Shown here one piece after another: positions 6,946 to 14,742 of a stretch of 31,652 nucleotides of DNA (within the stretch, counting starts at the first letter, position 1; each line of letters begins with the position of its first letter). The notes beneath the pieces were generated by a model. It had not been told where the DNA came from, searched no databases, and saw only the letters and a program-made list of their open reading frames with translations. A program made the position numbers and the translations under genes. Location of the stretch: NCBI GenBank assembly GCA_964602995.1, contig CAZRTM010000042.1, positions 1 through 31,652 of the forward strand. The letters run 5' to 3'. Source of the stretch: JAAYYY01 sp964602995. Lineage in GTDB: Bacteria > Chloroflexota > Anaerolineae > Promineifilales > Promineifilaceae.

Positions 6946-8799
6946 ATGAACCGTCCTGCTATATCAGTGTTAATGCCCACCTACAACCAGAGCGCTTTCA
7001 TTGTTCGCGCCATTGACAGCCTGTGCCAGCAAAAGTTTAACAACTGGGAGCTGATCATCATCGACGACGGCTCGACCGATGACACCCACGAACGGCTCCA
7101 ACCCTACCTGCGCGACCCCTACATTTGCTACCAACGCCTGCCGGCTAACCAGGGCATGGGCGCCGCCCTGAACACGGCCCTGCAACTGAGCCAGGCCCCC
7201 TACATCGCCTATCTGCCCTCCGACGACGTCTATTACAGCAACCACTTGCAAACCCTCTACGAGGCGCTGCAAGAAAACCCTGACGCTATCCTGGCCTACA
7301 GCGGCGTACGCTATCACTATAACCGTTTCACGCCGCGCCTCATCGATGGCTATTGGATGCAGATGGCCCAGGTGTTGCACCGGCGTACGGGCGATTGCTG
7401 GACAGAGCGGCAGGAGCTGGTCAGCGATGACCTCAACCGCCTCTTCTGGAATAAACTGCGCCCGCACGGAGAGTTCATCGGCACTGGCCTCATCACCTGC
7501 GAGTGGGTAGACCACCCGGCGCAGCGGCATAAACTCATACAGGAGCCAATTGGCGGCATCAACCACTTCCGCAGCCACTTCAACGTACCCTATCCCATGC
7601 GCTACCACTCCACTGAGGGGAACTTCATGGACGAGGTGGAGCATTACCGCCGCTTCCGCGAGCGCGAGGACACGCCAGTCGCCGAAGATGGCCTGAAAAT
7701 CGTGCTGGCCGGCGAGCTGGCCTATAACCCCGAGCGCGTCCTGGCGCTGGAAGAACGGGGCCATAAGCTCTACGGCCTGTGGATGCCCCAGCCCTACTGG
7801 TACAACACCGTCGGCCCGCTGCCCTTCGGCCACGTCGAGGATATCCCGCGCCACAATTGGCGTGACGCGCTGCGCGCCATACAGCCAGACATCATCTACG
7901 CGCAGCTGAACTGGCAGGCCGTTCCCTTCATCTGGGAGCTGCTCCAGGCCGACACCGGCATTCCGCTGGTCTGGCACTTTAAGGAAGGGCCATTCATCTG
8001 CCTGGAAAAAGGCACCTGGGACAAACTGGTCGATGTCCACCGCATGGCGCAAGGCCAGATCTTCTGCAATGCCGAGACGCAGGAATGGTATGAGACCGTC
8101 ATCCCCGGCCTGACGCCCAACCAACCCTGGATGCTGCTCGACGGCGACCTGCCCAAACGAGAGTGGTTTGAGGGCCAGCCTTCGCCCCGCATCTCGGAGC
8201 TGGAGGGAGGCGTGCACACCGTCGTCCCTGGACGGCCCATTGGCCTGCACCCGCACACCGTCGCCGACCTGGCGGCTGAGGGCATTCACCTGCACTTCTA
8301 CGGCGATTTTACGCAAAAACAGTGGGTGGAGTGGATCCGCAAGACACAATCAATGGCTCCCGACCATCTGCACCTGCACCCGCAAGTTGATCAGTCAGGC
8401 TGGCTCTGCGAGTTCTCCCGTTATGACGCCGGATGGCTGCACTGGTTGAAGAGCGAGAACGAAGGAGACCTGCGCCGTGCCACGTGGGATGACCTCAACT
8501 ATCCGGCCCGCATCACAACGCTGGTTTCGGCCGGCCTGCCCTTGCTGCAATACGACAATCAGGGTGCGCGCGTGGCTACCCAGAGCCTCTGCCAGGAACA
8601 CGACATCAGCGTGTTCTTCAGCAGCATCGAGGAGCTAGGCCACAAGCTGCGCGACCGGCGACAGATGGAACAGCTCTGGGATAACGTCTGGCGGCAACGG
8701 GACTGCTTCACATTTGACTACCATGCCGACCGTCTCATCGATTTCTTTCACCAGGTCATTGACGACCACAAACAAAGGAGAGGACGCATTGCGCGCTGA
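6946..8799 (+). CDS. Two-domain glycosyltransferase: GT2 (GT-A) followed by a GT-B-like domain
   Basis: The 617-residue protein begins with a classic family-2 glycosyltransferase domain (about residues 1-220): ISVLMPTYNQ at the N terminus, IIIDDGSTDD (37-46) and a metal-binding SDD (92-94). From about residue 240 (KIVLAGEL) to the end is a second domain with GT-B-like features, including repeated Rossmann-style segments and a late region (RYDAGWLHW, then LVSAGLPLLQYD) resembling the nucleotide-sugar half of GT-B enzymes. The acceptor and sugar are unknown. An upstream in-frame ATG at 6862 exists, but 6946 is preferred because it directly precedes the conserved domain and follows AGGGAA. Its 3' end overlaps the next glycosyltransferase by 11 nt, indicating an operon. 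No signal peptide or membrane helix is evident. Confidence 0.88.
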   Translation: MNRPAISVLMPTYNQSAFIVRAIDSLCQQKFNNWELIIIDDGSTDDTHERLQPYLRDPYICYQRLPANQGMGAALNTALQLSQAPYIAYLPSDDVYYSNHLQTLYEALQENPDAILAYSGVRYHYNRFTPRLIDGYWMQMAQVLHRRTGDCWTERQELVSDDLNRLFWNKLRPHGEFIGTGLITCEWVDHPAQRHKLIQEPIGGINHFRSHFNVPYPMRYHSTEGNFMDEVEHYRRFREREDTPVAEDGLKIVLAGELAYNPERVLALEERGHKLYGLWMPQPYWYNTVGPLPFGHVEDIPRHNWRDALRAIQPDIIYAQLNWQAVPFIWELLQADTGIPLVWHFKEGPFICLEKGTWDKLVDVHRMAQGQIFCNAETQEWYETVIPGLTPNQPWMLLDGDLPKREWFEGQPSPRISELEGGVHTVVPGRPIGLHPHTVADLAAEGIHLHFYGDFTQKQWVEWIRKTQSMAPDHLHLHPQVDQSGWLCEFSRYDAGWLHWLKSENEGDLRRATWDDLNYPARITTLVSAGLPLLQYDNQGARVATQSLCQEHDISVFFSSIEELGHKLRDRRQMEQLWDNVWRQRDCFTFDYHADRLIDFFHQVIDDHKQRRGRIAR

Positions 8800-10000
8800 T
8801 CAGCACAACGTGTCAAGCTCTTATGACAGCCAGCAACAGCCAGCCATCCTCGTTCTTTCCCATCTCGGCTGGAATTATGTCTGGCAACGGCCACAACAGA
8901 TATTGTCCCGTCTGGCTCGTCACTACCCGATTCTCTACGTAAACGAGCCTGAAATTCTCCCTGCCTCCGATTCGGCACAGCCTGCCCACCTGCAACCTGT
9001 CGCCACCTTAAACCAACTACGCGCCTGGCAACCCGTCGTCCCCGATTGTGATGAGACCTATAAGAAGTGGCGCGCCATCTACACCGAACTGCTCACGTCG
9101 TTGTTACTGGACCAGGGGTGGCTGGCGCGGGAAGGCGATACTTTACGGCTACAGAGGCCGCTCATCCTCTGGTTCTACACACCCCTGCCCTACTACGTGC
9201 TTGATCATCTGCCGGCGGATTTGATTGTCTATGATGTCATGGATAATCTGGTCAGTTTCAAAGGGGCAGCAGCCGACCTGCCCCAGCGCGAGCAGAAACT
9301 GATGCAGCAGGCCGACGTCGTCTTTGCCGGCGGCCAGAGCATGTATGAAGCGAGAAAGGGCCTGCACCACAACCTGCACCTCTTTGCCAGTGGTGTGGAG
9401 CAAGAACATTTCGCCCAGGCCACGGATCCATCTACGCCAATTGCCGGGGAACTGGCCGGCCTGAACAGGCCCATCCTGGGCTACTTTGGCGCCATCGACG
9501 AACGACTTGACCTCAACCTGCTAGATTTCCTGGCGTGCCACCATCCAGAGTCATCTATCGTCATGATTGGCCCCGTCGTCAAAATCAAGAAATCAGAGCT
9601 ACCCCGGCGACCCAACATCCACTACCTCGGCCAGCAACCATACGAGCGCTTACCCGGCTTCCTCAAAGGGTTCGACATCTGCCTGATGCCCTTTGCCCTG
9701 AACGAAGCCACGCGCTCCATCAGCCCCACCAAAACCCTGGAATATATGGCCGCCCACAAACCGATTGTTAGCACCGCCGTTCCGGATGTGGTCAACGGTT
9801 GGTCAGACGTCGTCTTCATCGCCCACGACCATGACCATTTCGCCACACTCATGGAGCAGGCACTGGCCGAAGAGGGCGCAGCCAGAACGTTACGGCAACA
9901 GCGCGCGCAGCAGCATCTGGACAACAGCTCCTGGGAGCACATCGTGGCCCAGATGGAACGCGAAATTCAACGCGCGCTTACCCAGGTCACGCCGCTAATG
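8789..10000 (+). CDS. Glycosyltransferase, GT-B fold (GT1/GT4-like), 3' end lost in gap
   Basis: 404 codons are visible before the frame runs into Ns. The N-terminal motif LGWNYVWQRPQQ and the segment VYDVMDNL are typical of a GT-B group that often sits beside UDP-galactopyranose-mutase-like enzymes (from memory, not searched). The C-terminal donor half contains GYFGAIDERLD and SPTKTLEYMAAHKPIV, with the usual E-x-x-A of GT4 donors. It probably transfers a nucleotide-activated sugar to a growing glycan. The most likely start is TTG at 8789, five bases after AGGAGAGG and overlapping the previous gene; in-frame codons further upstream lack a ribosome-binding site. The visible sequence reaches the C-terminal helices, so little protein is likely missing. 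The sequence after the gap does not continue this protein. Confidence 0.88.
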
Positions 10001-10100
10001 NNNNNNNNNNNNNNNNNNNNNNNNNNNNNNNNNNNNNNNNNNNNNNNNNNNNNNNNNNNNNNNNNNNNNNNNNNNNNNNNNNNNNNNNNNNNNNNNNNNN
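10001..10100. other. 100-N scaffold gap
   Basis: All bases are N, at the standard length for a gap of unknown size. Unlike the gap at 3643, the flanks share no overlap, so real sequence is missing here. It cuts the 3' end of the upstream glycosyltransferase gene and could hide further genes. Confidence 0.95.
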
Positions 10101-10147
10101 CGCACGTTGACGTAGCCTGGTCCATCCTTCGTCTGTATAGGAACACC

Positions 10148-10167
10148 ACGCATTCAAAGAAATGCGT
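10148..10167 (+). other. Small perfect hairpin before the ribosome-binding site of the FAD enzyme gene
   Basis: ACGCATT (10148-10154) and AATGCGT (10161-10167) form a 7-bp stem with a 6-nt loop, four bases upstream of the GGAGAG ribosome-binding site. It may influence translation or be a processing site. There is no T-run, so it is not a standard terminator. Confidence 0.4.
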
Positions 10168-10184
10168 AAATGGAGAGACAAAAT

Positions 10185-11507
10185 ATGAAAAACAAGGCCT
10201 ACATCCTTGGTGGCGGCGTCACAGGGCTGGCGGCGGCGCTCAGCTCGGGCCTGCCCCTTTTCGAAGCCCGCAGCGAACCAGGAGGTATCTGCTCCTCCTA
10301 CTATGTCCGCCCCGGCGACGACGAACGCCTTTCCAGCGCGCCGGCCAATGGCGAAGCCTATCGCTTTGAGATCGGTGGCGGTCACTGGCTATTCGGCTCA
10401 GACCCCATCATCCTGCGCTTCATCAAGCAGCTCACACCCGTCAAGAGCTACAACCGGCGCTCGGCCGTCTACTTTAGCGCTGAGGACCGCTATGTGCCCT
10501 ACCCCCTCCAAAACAACCTGCACTGTCTGGACGACGACATGGCCGTCCGCGCTCTTCAGGAGCTGGCCCAGCCCGTGGACAACTTCACAACGATGAAAGA
10601 GTGGCTGGCGGCAAACTTTGGACCGACACTCTGTGAAAAGTTCTTCTACCCTTTCCACGACCTCTATACGGCGGGCCTCTATGAAGAGATTGCGCCACAG
10701 GACGCCTACAAATCGCCCATTAAGCTGTCCCAGGTCATTCAGGGAGCATTCAGCAATGCCAGACCCGCAGGCTACAATGTCAGCTTTGTCTATCCTGAGG
10801 ACGGACTGAACTCACTGGCGCAGCGCATGTCTGCCGACTGTAATATCGAATACGGCAAGGAAGTGGTGGCCATTGACGTCGCAACGAAAAGCCTGGCGTT
10901 CAGCGATGGTACCTCCACCACCTACGATGAGTTAATCTCCACCTTGCCCCTCAACCGGGTGATGGAGATGACCGGCCTTGAGACTGAGTCCCGGCCGGAC
11001 CCCCACACATCGGTGCTCGTCCTCAACATCGGCGCCCTGCGTGGCCCACGCTGTCCCGACGACCACTGGCTCTACAATCCGGATACGCAATCCGGCTTCC
11101 ACCGCGTCGGCTTCTACAGCAACGTCGATAGCAGCTTCCTGCCGCAATCAATGCGCCGCGATAACAGTGGGGTCAGTATCTATATCGAACGTGCTTTTGT
11201 GGGGGGAGACGGACTGGCGCCAGGAGAGCTGGAACCGTACAAAGAGAGCGTCGTGCGCGAGCTACAGGAATGGGGCTTTATTGGGGATGCGGCCGTTGTC
11301 GACGACACCTGGATTGACGTGGCTTACACCTGGTCGTGGCCTGGTTCACGTTGGAAAAAGCAGGCAATGAAGGAGCTGGAAAACCACCAGATCTACCAGA
11401 TTGGTCGCTACGCGCGCTGGAACTTCCAGGGCATCGCCGACTCAATACGGGATGGCTTTTACGCCGGGAACAGCTTCCGGCAATCAGGAACGCTCGCCAG
11501 AGGCTAA
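10185..11507 (+). CDS. FAD-dependent oxidoreductase, UDP-galactopyranose-mutase/protoporphyrinogen-oxidase-like
   Basis: A 440-residue flavoprotein. The N terminus holds the dinucleotide-binding loop GGGVTGLAAA, followed closely by FEAR and EPGGICSSYY. The distance between the two motifs is short compared with classic amine oxidases. The segments GGGHWLFG and VPYPLQNNLHCL resemble the substrate-side motifs of UDP-galactopyranose-mutase-like enzymes. A late segment (ARWNFQGIADSIRDGFYAG) matches the C-terminal FAD-contact region of this superfamily. By context beside two glycosyltransferases it may isomerise or oxidise a nucleotide sugar, for example to make galactofuranose, but it is not a canonical Glf and the reaction is inferred. 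The start ATG at 10185 has GGAGAG seven bases upstream. An in-frame ATG at 10170 overlaps that ribosome-binding site and is less likely. Confidence 0.82.
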   Translation: MKNKAYILGGGVTGLAAALSSGLPLFEARSEPGGICSSYYVRPGDDERLSSAPANGEAYRFEIGGGHWLFGSDPIILRFIKQLTPVKSYNRRSAVYFSAEDRYVPYPLQNNLHCLDDDMAVRALQELAQPVDNFTTMKEWLAANFGPTLCEKFFYPFHDLYTAGLYEEIAPQDAYKSPIKLSQVIQGAFSNARPAGYNVSFVYPEDGLNSLAQRMSADCNIEYGKEVVAIDVATKSLAFSDGTSTTYDELISTLPLNRVMEMTGLETESRPDPHTSVLVLNIGALRGPRCPDDHWLYNPDTQSGFHRVGFYSNVDSSFLPQSMRRDNSGVSIYIERAFVGGDGLAPGELEPYKESVVRELQEWGFIGDAAVVDDTWIDVAYTWSWPGSRWKKQAMKELENHQIYQIGRYARWNFQGIADSIRDGFYAGNSFRQSGTLARG

Positions 11508-11525
11508 TAGGCGGCGCTCCGTTGC

Positions 11526-11565
11526 AACCGGTCTCTACAGCCAGCGCACGGCCTAGAGACCGGTT
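11526..11565. repeat. Intergenic hairpin with GGTCTC/GAGACC arms (copy 2)
   Basis: Perfect 12-bp arms AACCGGTCTCTA (11526-11537) and TAGAGACCGGTT (11554-11565) enclose 16 nt. It occupies the 62-nt gap between two convergent genes, so it could stop transcription from both sides, but neither flank has a T-run. The core matches the hairpin at 3821-3896. Confidence 0.65.
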
Positions 11566-11569
11566 ACCA

Positions 11570-12238
11570 TTACTGCTGGTAGGTAATGAAATCGACGGCA
11601 ACCCAGCCCTCATTACCGCTGGGGGCACGTACACGCTGCCACTCGATATCGTCAACCGTCTCACGCTCCGGCAGCAACAACAACTGGGTTCCGTTGGCCA
11701 GTAGCTCAAGCTCCACGGTGCTACCCGGTTCGGGGCGCAGGTAGAGACCAACTTCGCTGTTCACCACCGCGCTTGGCTCTGGCGTCGGCGTGATGGTCGG
11801 CGTAGCCTCTGCTGTTGCCGTGGCTGTTGGCGCTGCACCTGTTGCTGTAGCGGTGGGCAGTTCCACCTCAGTCCCGCTCTCGTCATCATCCGAAGCCGGG
11901 ATATCTGTAGTAGGGGCCGCCCCCGGTTCTGTCGCATCCACATCCGCTTCCACAGTTGCTGTGGCCGAGAGTGTTGCCTCAGGTTCTGGGTCTGCGGAAA
12001 CCATATCCTCAGGGATCGCTCTTAGCCCATATACGCCAAGTAATATCAGCGCCACAATGCCAAAAACACCGGCGCGCAGAAAGGCAACCTGCATCGAGCG
12101 CCGCGACTCTTGCCGGCCAACGCCATAGGGCGCACTGCTTAAGCTACCTCGCTCCTGCAATCCGTTAAGAAGCGAGAGCAGCGCTCCAATCACACAAATC
12201 ACTACCAGAACCAGAATGGCAATATTCAGCAAAGCCAT
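11570..12238 (-). CDS. Membrane-anchored protein with C-terminal bacterial SH3 domain
   Basis: A 222-residue protein with two hydrophobic segments (about 4-24 and 51-71), a long low-complexity Ala/Thr/Pro/Asp/Glu linker (about 78-158) and a C-terminal SH3b domain (about 160-220: VGLYLRPEPG, then WQRVRAPSGNEGWV). SH3b domains commonly bind cell-wall peptides or act as adaptors outside the membrane. I recognise no specific family. The start ATG overlaps the mazG stop in a TAATG arrangement, so translation is coupled to mazG; an upstream in-frame start inside mazG (12283) is unlikely. The linker is GC-rich and repetitive in DNA and should not be mistaken for a non-coding repeat. It ends next to the convergent hairpin at 11526-11565. 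Confidence 0.82.
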   Translation of the reverse strand: MALLNIAILVLVVICVIGALLSLLNGLQERGSLSSAPYGVGRQESRRSMQVAFLRAGVFGIVALILLGVYGLRAIPEDMVSADPEPEATLSATATVEADVDATEPGAAPTTDIPASDDDESGTEVELPTATATGAAPTATATAEATPTITPTPEPSAVVNSEVGLYLRPEPGSTVELELLANGTQLLLLPERETVDDIEWQRVRAPSGNEGWVAVDFITYQQ

Positions 12239-13716
12239 TAACTCTCTTTCTCCTGATTCAACGACCTTTTGGCCTCCTGCCACAGCGATTCCAGAGTATC
12301 CACACTGGCGCCAGGCAGGCCAACTCCCCGCTCGCGGGCAAGTTCTTCTAATAAGCGAAAACGGCGGCTGAAGCGCCAGTTCGCCTCACGCAAAATCGAC
12401 TCGGCGTCCAGGTCGAGCCAACGCGCCCAGTTTACAATAGAGAAGAGCAAATCGCCCATCTCATTCGCCTGTTGCTCAGGATTGCCCGCCGCCAACAACT
12501 CATCAAGCTCCTCACGAACCTTGGCCACAACACCCTCAAGATCCTGCCAATCGAAACCAACCTTCCGCACACGCCCCTGAATCTTCTGCGCATAAGCCAA
12601 CGCCGGCAGCGCCGCCGGGATGCCATCGACCAGAGAAGTTGGACCGCTGTCTCCTCTTTCCTGGGCCTTGATCGCCTCCCAGTTGGCGACCACTTCGTCG
12701 CTGTTTGCAACTTCCCAGTCGCTCCAGACATGGGGATGACGACGGCGAATCTTGGCATAGATACCGGAGATCACATCACTCAGGCGGAACTGCTCTTCCT
12801 CACGTGCCATCTGGGTCTGCATCACGATATGGAACAGCACATCCCCCAGCTCCTCTTGCAGCATCACCGGGTCTTCCAGGTCCAGCGCCTCCAGCACTTC
12901 ACTCACCTCTTCCAACAGGCCCGAACGCAGGCTTTGCGGCGTCTGCTCCTGGTCCCAGGGGCAACCACCCGGCCCGCGCAACGTTGCAGCATCTTCAGCC
13001 AGCGCTGCCAACGAAGCAGCAACGGGCAGCGGCGGCACGTACAGAGTCGTCATATGGCTAATCTGCTCGCTGCGGTCAATTTCGTAGAGAGGAAGCGCTT
13101 CTACAACCTGGCTCTCAGTCCCCGCTTCGTGAACCAGGGCAACACCATGTTCATCAGGATATACGGCCATCAGCGCCAGCTTCAGCTCATTGGCCAGCAG
13201 GCGGCTATACACCTGTCCCAGGAGAAGAGGATAGTCTGGATTCAGCGGCGGGTGATTATAGCCAGCGACTGTAATGGCATCAAAGATCTGTAAGCCATCC
13301 AGAGCATCTATGCCAATCGCCGCCAGCGTAGGCTCGATGAAGCTTATGCCCGGCACGACGTGGACCGCAATCCCGGCCTCACGCCCTGCCTGCACAATGG
13401 CGGTCGCCGTTGCCTCGCCCACAGTGGCATCGCCAGGCACGGCATAAACGACGCTCACGCCCGCTTCAGCCCGCGCCAGGACCGCTTCCGTGATTTGCTC
13501 GTACACCGAGGCAAAATCGGCGGCCTCATCGTAGATGTAGTCGAAGCTTTCCCAACGCACCTCAGGCGGCAGATCGGCCACAGCCGGGTGCCGCTGCGTG
13601 CGCAGAAGGACCACATCGGCCGCCTTGAGGAGCTTCCAGGCGCGGCGCGAAACGAGGTCTCCGGCCCCCGGCCCCAATCCCACAATCGTTATGGAGCCTG
13701 CTTCAGGTTGATTCAT
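12238..13716 (-). CDS. mazG: YabN-type protein: tetrapyrrole methylase domain plus MazG pyrophosphohydrolase
   Basis: A 492-residue fusion. Residues 8-235 are a tetrapyrrole (corrin/porphyrin) methylase-like domain with IVGLGPGAGDL and YAVPGDA. Residues 245-490 are MazG: LRGPGGCPWD (246-255), the metal-binding EEVSE (269-273) with EELGD (288-292), and a second, more degenerate MazG repeat. MazG hydrolyses nucleoside triphosphates to monophosphates and pyrophosphate, cleansing the nucleotide pool or modulating stress responses. The role of the methylase part in such fusions is unclear. The start ATG at 13716 directly precedes the methylase domain; the ribosome-binding site is weak, and an upstream in-frame start at 13773 would run through the terminator hairpin and is rejected. 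It overlaps the SH3 protein gene by one base. Confidence 0.93.
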   Translation of the reverse strand: MNQPEAGSITIVGLGPGAGDLVSRRAWKLLKAADVVLLRTQRHPAVADLPPEVRWESFDYIYDEAADFASVYEQITEAVLARAEAGVSVVYAVPGDATVGEATATAIVQAGREAGIAVHVVPGISFIEPTLAAIGIDALDGLQIFDAITVAGYNHPPLNPDYPLLLGQVYSRLLANELKLALMAVYPDEHGVALVHEAGTESQVVEALPLYEIDRSEQISHMTTLYVPPLPVAASLAALAEDAATLRGPGGCPWDQEQTPQSLRSGLLEEVSEVLEALDLEDPVMLQEELGDVLFHIVMQTQMAREEEQFRLSDVISGIYAKIRRRHPHVWSDWEVANSDEVVANWEAIKAQERGDSGPTSLVDGIPAALPALAYAQKIQGRVRKVGFDWQDLEGVVAKVREELDELLAAGNPEQQANEMGDLLFSIVNWARWLDLDAESILREANWRFSRRFRLLEELARERGVGLPGASVDTLESLWQEAKRSLNQEKES

Positions 13717-13727
13717 GCTTCGAACGT

Positions 13728-13758
13728 AAAAGAAAAAGGCGAGTACACTCGTCTCGCC
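13728..13758 (-). terminator. Rho-independent terminator closing the ribosomal super-operon
   Basis: On the minus strand the stem GGCGAG (13758-13753) and CTCGCC (13743-13738) has a 9-nt loop and is followed by TTTTTCTTTT (13737-13728). It lies about 100 nt after the rpsI stop and immediately before the mazG start, so it would end the transcript that includes the ribosomal protein genes. Confidence 0.75.
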
Positions 13759-13771
13759 CAACATAAGGCGC

Positions 13772-13829
13772 ATTGCGCAAATGCCGTGTGCTGGCTCTAA
13801 AGCCTAACATACGGCATAAATTGCGCAAT
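13772..13829. repeat. Long imperfect inverted repeat downstream of rpsI
   Basis: The left arm ATTGCGCAAATGCCGT (13772-13787) pairs with the right arm ACGGCATAAATTGCGCAAT (13811-13829) with one bulge of three bases. Inside lies a smaller GGCT-CTAA-AGCC stem. It begins 28 nt after the rpsI stop on the minus strand. It may protect the 3' end of the message or assist termination; alternatively the two TTGCGCAA palindromes could be an operator pair for mazG. Confidence 0.6.
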
Positions 13830-13856
13830 ACGTTCTCTTCAATTTGAGAGCAAAAG

Positions 13857-14279
13857 TTAACGCTTGGTGTAGGTCGGCGCCTTACGGGCTCGCTTGAGAC
13901 CTGGCTTCTTGCGTTCCTTCACACGCGGATCGCGCGTCAGGTGACCTTTTTCACGCAGAACGCCGCGCAGGTTCTCATCGTACTCCACCAGCGCGCGGGC
14001 GATACCAAGGCGCACAGAATCGCGCTGCCCTGTAATGCCGCCGCCTTCCACCAGAACGGTAACCGACATCTGGTCTTCCAGCTCCGTATCGGCCAGCGGA
14101 CCTGCCAGAATCATGAAATCGCCAAAGCGAGGGAAGAATTCCTTCACGTCCTTGTCATTGACGATAAAAACGCGTTCGCCGCTCTGGTTGGGGTAGATGC
14201 GAACACGGGCAGATGAGCGCTTGCGGCGGCCAATGCCCTCATAATAACGTGCATCCTGCAGTTGTTCAGGTAATTCCAT
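13857..14279 (-). CDS. rpsI: 30S ribosomal protein S9 (uS9)
   Basis: A small-subunit protein of the 30S head whose C-terminal tail reaches the P-site tRNA. The 140-residue protein has a short N-terminal extension before YEGIGRRKRSSARV, and ends with the family tail KKPGLKRARKAPTYTKR, including the terminal Lys-Arg that contacts tRNA. It starts with ATG 11 nt after the rplM stop. The rplM-rpsI pair is conserved widely and here forms the end of the long cluster. Confidence 0.98.
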   Translation of the reverse strand: MELPEQLQDARYYEGIGRRKRSSARVRIYPNQSGERVFIVNDKDVKEFFPRFGDFMILAGPLADTELEDQMSVTVLVEGGGITGQRDSVRLGIARALVEYDENLRGVLREKGHLTRDPRVKERKKPGLKRARKAPTYTKR

Positions 14280-14290
14280 CCTGTCTTCTC

Positions 14291-14719
14291 CTAGAACTCC
14301 AATGGCTCAGGCTGCTGCGCCTGGTGTGGATGTTCTGGCCCAGCGTATACCTTCAATTTACGTAACATTTTCCGGCCCAGCACATTCTTGGGCAACATGC
14401 CCTTGACGGCGCGAGTGATGACGCGGTCAGGGTGCTTCTCCAGCTCCTCACGCAGCGTGCGTTCCCGCAGGCCACCAGGGTAGCCAGAATGGCTGTAATA
14501 TTTCTTCTGGTCCAACCGCTGGCCGGTTGTATGAATTTTCTCGGCATTGATCACAATGACGTAGTCGCCAGTGTCCACCGAGGGATTATAAACCGGTTTA
14601 TGCTTTCCACGCAGAACGGTAGCGACTTGTGACGCCAGGCGACCCAAAGTCTGCTCCTCGGCGTCAACCACAAACCATTTGCGCTCGACATCCTCTTCTT
14701 TCGTCCAATAAGTCTTCAT
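14291..14719 (-). CDS. rplM: 50S ribosomal protein L13 (uL13)
   Basis: A 142-residue early-assembly protein of the 50S subunit. Family landmarks are MKTYWTKEEDVERKWFVVDA at the N terminus, LGRLAS, KHKPVYNPSVDTGDYV, and KGMLPKNVLGRKMLRKLKVY. The start at 14719 is chosen because it begins the conserved N terminus and has GGAG nine bases upstream; an in-frame start at 14746 would overlap the end of truA. It is followed by rpsI after 11 nt. Confidence 0.98.
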   Translation of the reverse strand: MKTYWTKEEDVERKWFVVDAEEQTLGRLASQVATVLRGKHKPVYNPSVDTGDYVIVINAEKIHTTGQRLDQKKYYSHSGYPGGLRERTLREELEKHPDRVITRAVKGMLPKNVLGRKMLRKLKVYAGPEHPHQAQQPEPLEF

Positions 14720-14742
14720 CCTACCATCTCCAATATAGCCTT

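Noticed and set aside
6970..8349. A 459-codon open frame on the minus strand
   Set aside because: It lies wholly antisense to the well-supported GT2/GT-B glycosyltransferase, has no recognisable motif, and is a typical shadow frame in GC-rich coding DNA.
10101..10369. Apparent continuation of the second glycosyltransferase after the gap
   Set aside because: The frame only survives because Ns translate as X. The translation after the gap has no glycosyltransferase features and overlaps the FAD enzyme in another frame.
11770..12010. Repetitive GC-rich stretch resembling a non-coding tandem repeat
   Set aside because: It encodes the Ala/Thr/Pro/Glu linker of the SH3 protein in a continuous frame.
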